Positions 12,383-14,162 of a stretch of 14,162 nucleotides of DNA are shown here, piece after piece (position 1 is the stretch's first letter; each line of letters starts with the position of its first letter). The stretch lies in assembly GCA_964406505.1 (NCBI GenBank), contig CAYORX010000030.1, forward strand, positions 1-14,162. Reading direction: 5' to 3'. The translations under genes and the position numbers were made by a program. The notes beneath the pieces are model-generated. The model saw nothing but the letters and a program-made list of their open reading frames with translations. It did not search any database and was not told where the DNA came from. This DNA is from DTU015 sp964406505 (lineage in GTDB: Bacteria; Bacillota; Sulfobacillia; Fermentithermobacillales; Fermentithermobacillaceae).

Positions 12383-13270
12383 TCAAGCCCTTGGATGGCT
12401 TTTAGCATAAACATCTTTCAGCCGATCCCTGGTCACATGTGTGTAAATTTGCGTAGTCGAAATGTCGGCGTGGCCAAGCATTTCTTGAACTGCCCTAATA
12501 TCTGCACCGTTTTCCAACAAGTGTGTAGCAAATGAATGCCTTAAGGTATGTGGGGTAATCTCTTTTCTGATTTTAAGTTGCGCAGCGTATTTCTTGACAA
12601 TCTTCCAAAAGCCTTGCCTAGTTAACCTTCTACCATGATGATTCAAAAACAAACCTGCTTTTGTGTTTTTGGATACCAGTTTCGGCCTACCTTTTGATAA
12701 ATAAAGTTCTAATGATCTTATTGCCATTTCCCCCATAGGAACCACTCGCTCTTTTGATCCTTTTCCAATACAGCGTATGAAACCTTCTTGAAAATCAAGA
12801 TCATCTAAATTAAGATTGATCAATTCTGACACTCTTATACCCGTTGCATAAAGCACCTCGAGCATCGCTTTGTCTCGTATTCCCCCTGGGGTTGAAATAT
12901 CGGGTTGTTCTAACAATTTTTCAACTTCCGCAACGGTTAAAATTTTGGGGAGCCTGCGCTCAAGTTTCGGTGATGACAAATTATCCGTAGGGTTTTTGGT
13001 TACATAATTTCCTTCGATCATGAATTGATAAAATGCTTTTAAAGCCGCAAGACGCCTAGCTATAGTTGCCGTTGCTTTACCCTGTTTGCGAAGCAACATG
13101 AGGTACGCCACAATTGTAGCTTGCGAAGCCGTTTCAGCTGTATAGGATGTGTCTTCTGAAAGGAAACCACAATATTGCTTCAAGTCCCTTCCGTACGATT
13201 CCAACGTATTTGCTGCTAACCCTCTTTCATGCCCTAAATAATCCATAAATTCTTGTATCAGGCCTTCCAT
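12383..13270 (-). CDS. xerD: Site-specific tyrosine recombinase XerD
   Basis: A 295-residue tyrosine recombinase of normal length. The N-terminal SAM-like core-binding domain (residues 1-85) holds FMDYLGHERGLAANTLESYGRDL. The catalytic domain has Arg146 (ATGIRVSEL), Lys170 (IGKGSKERVVP), His241 and Arg244 (HTLRH), His267 (LGHADISTTQIYTHV) and nucleophile Tyr276: the complete set. XerD with XerC resolves chromosome dimers at dif. XerD fits better than CodV/XerC by its place between spoIIM and dacF. ATG at 13270 after the SD AGAGGGGGA. The 172 bases upstream hold a six-base inverted repeat and only a weak sigma-A-like pair (TATGAC-15-TATAAA). Confidence 0.95.
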   Translation of the reverse strand: MEGLIQEFMDYLGHERGLAANTLESYGRDLKQYCGFLSEDTSYTAETASQATIVAYLMLLRKQGKATATIARRLAALKAFYQFMIEGNYVTKNPTDNLSSPKLERRLPKILTVAEVEKLLEQPDISTPGGIRDKAMLEVLYATGIRVSELINLNLDDLDFQEGFIRCIGKGSKERVVPMGEMAIRSLELYLSKGRPKLVSKNTKAGLFLNHHGRRLTRQGFWKIVKKYAAQLKIRKEITPHTLRHSFATHLLENGADIRAVQEMLGHADISTTQIYTHVTRDRLKDVYAKSHPRA

Positions 13271-13288
13271 ATAACATTCCCCCTCTCA

Positions 13289-13318
13289 ATAGCGACCAAG
13301 CCCTTTTTTGCCCGCTAT
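13289..13318 (-). other. Inverted repeat in the xerD leader
   Basis: ATAGCG (13289-13294) and CGCTAT (13313-13318) pair across an 18-base loop with a T6 run, immediately upstream of the xerD SD. The stem is short. It might be a remnant terminator of spoIIM or a weak translational element. Nothing else clear is seen in the spoIIM-xerD gap (13271-13442). Confidence 0.25.
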
Positions 13319-13442
13319 GTTCGATCGTATCCAAACTTTTTTGTAGGTTTCCCTAAATTCGGTCAAATATCCTACTAATAGAATAACCTTTATTTATAGT
13401 ATTATGTCAGTAAGTCATAGACTATTCGAAACAATAATACGG

Positions 13443-14039
13443 TTATAGATAATCTGTTGCAGCCTTGAGAAGCAAAGGCGTAAGATAAGCCTCCGTCAAT
13501 GAGGCAATTACCAACAAAAGGCTTACTGCCGCAAAACGTAAAGTATACGTCAAAGCGAGTTTTATCAAGTTTCCGTGAATCCAAGGACGCTGTTTAAGCA
13601 ACATTATAGAAAACGAAATAGAAATCGAGGACGAAATTACCAAGACAGGGAGAATGATCAAGTTGTGAGGTAAGATACCTGATGCAAAGACTAAAAAGCC
13701 TCCAGATACAATCTCTCTAGTTACAAGCGTTGAGCTAAAGCCTAGAACAAACCCGCGAATAAAAATCATGACACAGGTAAGAGGTACCCCAATTATGGCT
13801 AAGCCAAACGCCCATATCATCACCATATTCTTAAGATTGTGAACTAGGGACAACTTAAAAATCAATGATGGTTCAAGACCCGGATTAGAAAGGCCTCTCA
13901 TAAACACCTCTAGATAAGAGATCAGCTCGGCCTTTTCATCTGGAGTAAGAGTTCCAAGACCGAGCATCCCCACGATTATTCCTGAAATTAATAGTAGCGA
14001 GCAAAACACAATAGGAGATGTGATAGTTCGAATACCCAT
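13443..14039 (-). CDS. spoIIM: Stage II sporulation protein M
   Basis: A 198-residue membrane protein of five hydrophobic segments. Marks: the N-terminal segment followed by SGIIVGMLGLGTLT, LVHNLKNMVMIWAFGLAIIGVPLTCVMIFIRGFVLGFSS, and GGFLVFASGILPHNLIILPVLVISSS, the core SpoIIM block with its ILPHNLxxLP motif. In Bacillus it partners SpoIID and SpoIIP in the machine that remodels septal peptidoglycan during forespore engulfment. ATG at 14039 with AGGAGG about six bases upstream. The N terminus is short of the cytosolic lead seen in Bacillus. A candidate sigma-E promoter lies upstream. Confidence 0.95.
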   Translation of the reverse strand: MGIRTITSPIVFCSLLLISGIIVGMLGLGTLTPDEKAELISYLEVFMRGLSNPGLEPSLIFKLSLVHNLKNMVMIWAFGLAIIGVPLTCVMIFIRGFVLGFSSTLVTREIVSGGFLVFASGILPHNLIILPVLVISSSISISFSIMLLKQRPWIHGNLIKLALTYTLRFAAVSLLLVIASLTEAYLTPLLLKAATDYL

Positions 14040-14084
14040 GCCCTACCTCCTAAAAGTGTTTCAAATGAAATAAGCCTCGAAAGA

Positions 14085-14112
14085 AACTTATGAAGCAAGG
14101 CTAGCAATATAT
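14085..14112 (-). promoter_or_regulatory. Candidate sigma-E promoter for spoIIM
   Basis: On the minus strand ATATATT (14106-14112), 13 bases, CATAAGTT (14085-14092), against a Bacillus sigma-E consensus of about KMATATT, N14, CATACAHT. The core ATATT and CATA...T match. The -10 box lies about 46 bases before the spoIIM ATG. Bacillus spoIIM is sigma-E-dependent, which agrees. Confidence 0.4.
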
Positions 14113-14162
14113 TCAACAATCATCACAATTTAATCATTTATCTTCTAGTTTTAAGTAGAATC

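Noticed and set aside
13402..13584. Minus-strand 60-codon frame overlapping the 3' end of spoIIM.
   Set aside because: It lies in another frame of a clear SpoIIM C-terminal region and has no SD or family resemblance.

Overview
The window comes from the chromosome of an endospore-forming member of the Firmicutes, most likely a Clostridia of the Peptococcaceae / Desulfotomaculum-Pelotomaculum type. The evidence is a near-continuous run of sporulation genes (spoIIM, dacF, spoIIAA-spoIIAB-sigF, spoVAC-spoVAD-spoVAE, DUF2953-gerW, an alpha/beta-type SASP, spmA-spmB) in an order I recall from that group, moderate-to-low GC, Shine-Dalgarno-led starts with frequent TTG/GTG, and AdoCbl-type metabolism at the edge. 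Every gene I can support lies on the minus strand, so transcription runs from high to low coordinates.

From 14162 down to about 9540 is the early sporulation block: spoIIM (engulfment), xerD (chromosome dimer resolution), dacF (D,D-carboxypeptidase), then the spoIIA operon (anti-anti-sigma, anti-sigma, sigma-F). A textbook sigma-H promoter sits between dacF and spoIIAA. From 9463 to 7387 is a forespore block, dodecin-spoVAC-spoVAD-spoVAE, concerned with dipicolinic acid uptake, with a candidate forespore promoter in front of it.

From 7350 to 4098 is a mostly housekeeping run with an extended -10 promoter: site-2-protease-like membrane peptidase, scpA, scpB (the Smc condensin partners), a DUF2953 membrane protein and gerW/ytfJ. 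ScpA is unusual: it lacks the first conserved N-terminal helix and begins directly behind the peptidase stop codon. From 4034 to 2360 come a SASP gene with a perfect sigma-F-type promoter, a compound hairpin, and spmA-spmB (spore core dehydration).

From 2343 to 1 is a separate metabolic module with its own sigma-A promoter: a RidA-family enamine/imine deaminase, an FCD-domain regulator with a palindrome just ahead of it, an 80-residue protein resembling the dimerisation domain of lysine 5,6- / ornithine 4,5-aminomutases, and a cobalamin-binding protein that runs off the window. The last two together look like an aminomutase beta subunit split into two genes. This is the most novel part of the window; its substrate cannot be told from what is visible.

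No rRNA, tRNA, CRISPR array, insertion sequence or prophage was seen, and no gene-free stretch exceeds 300 bases.
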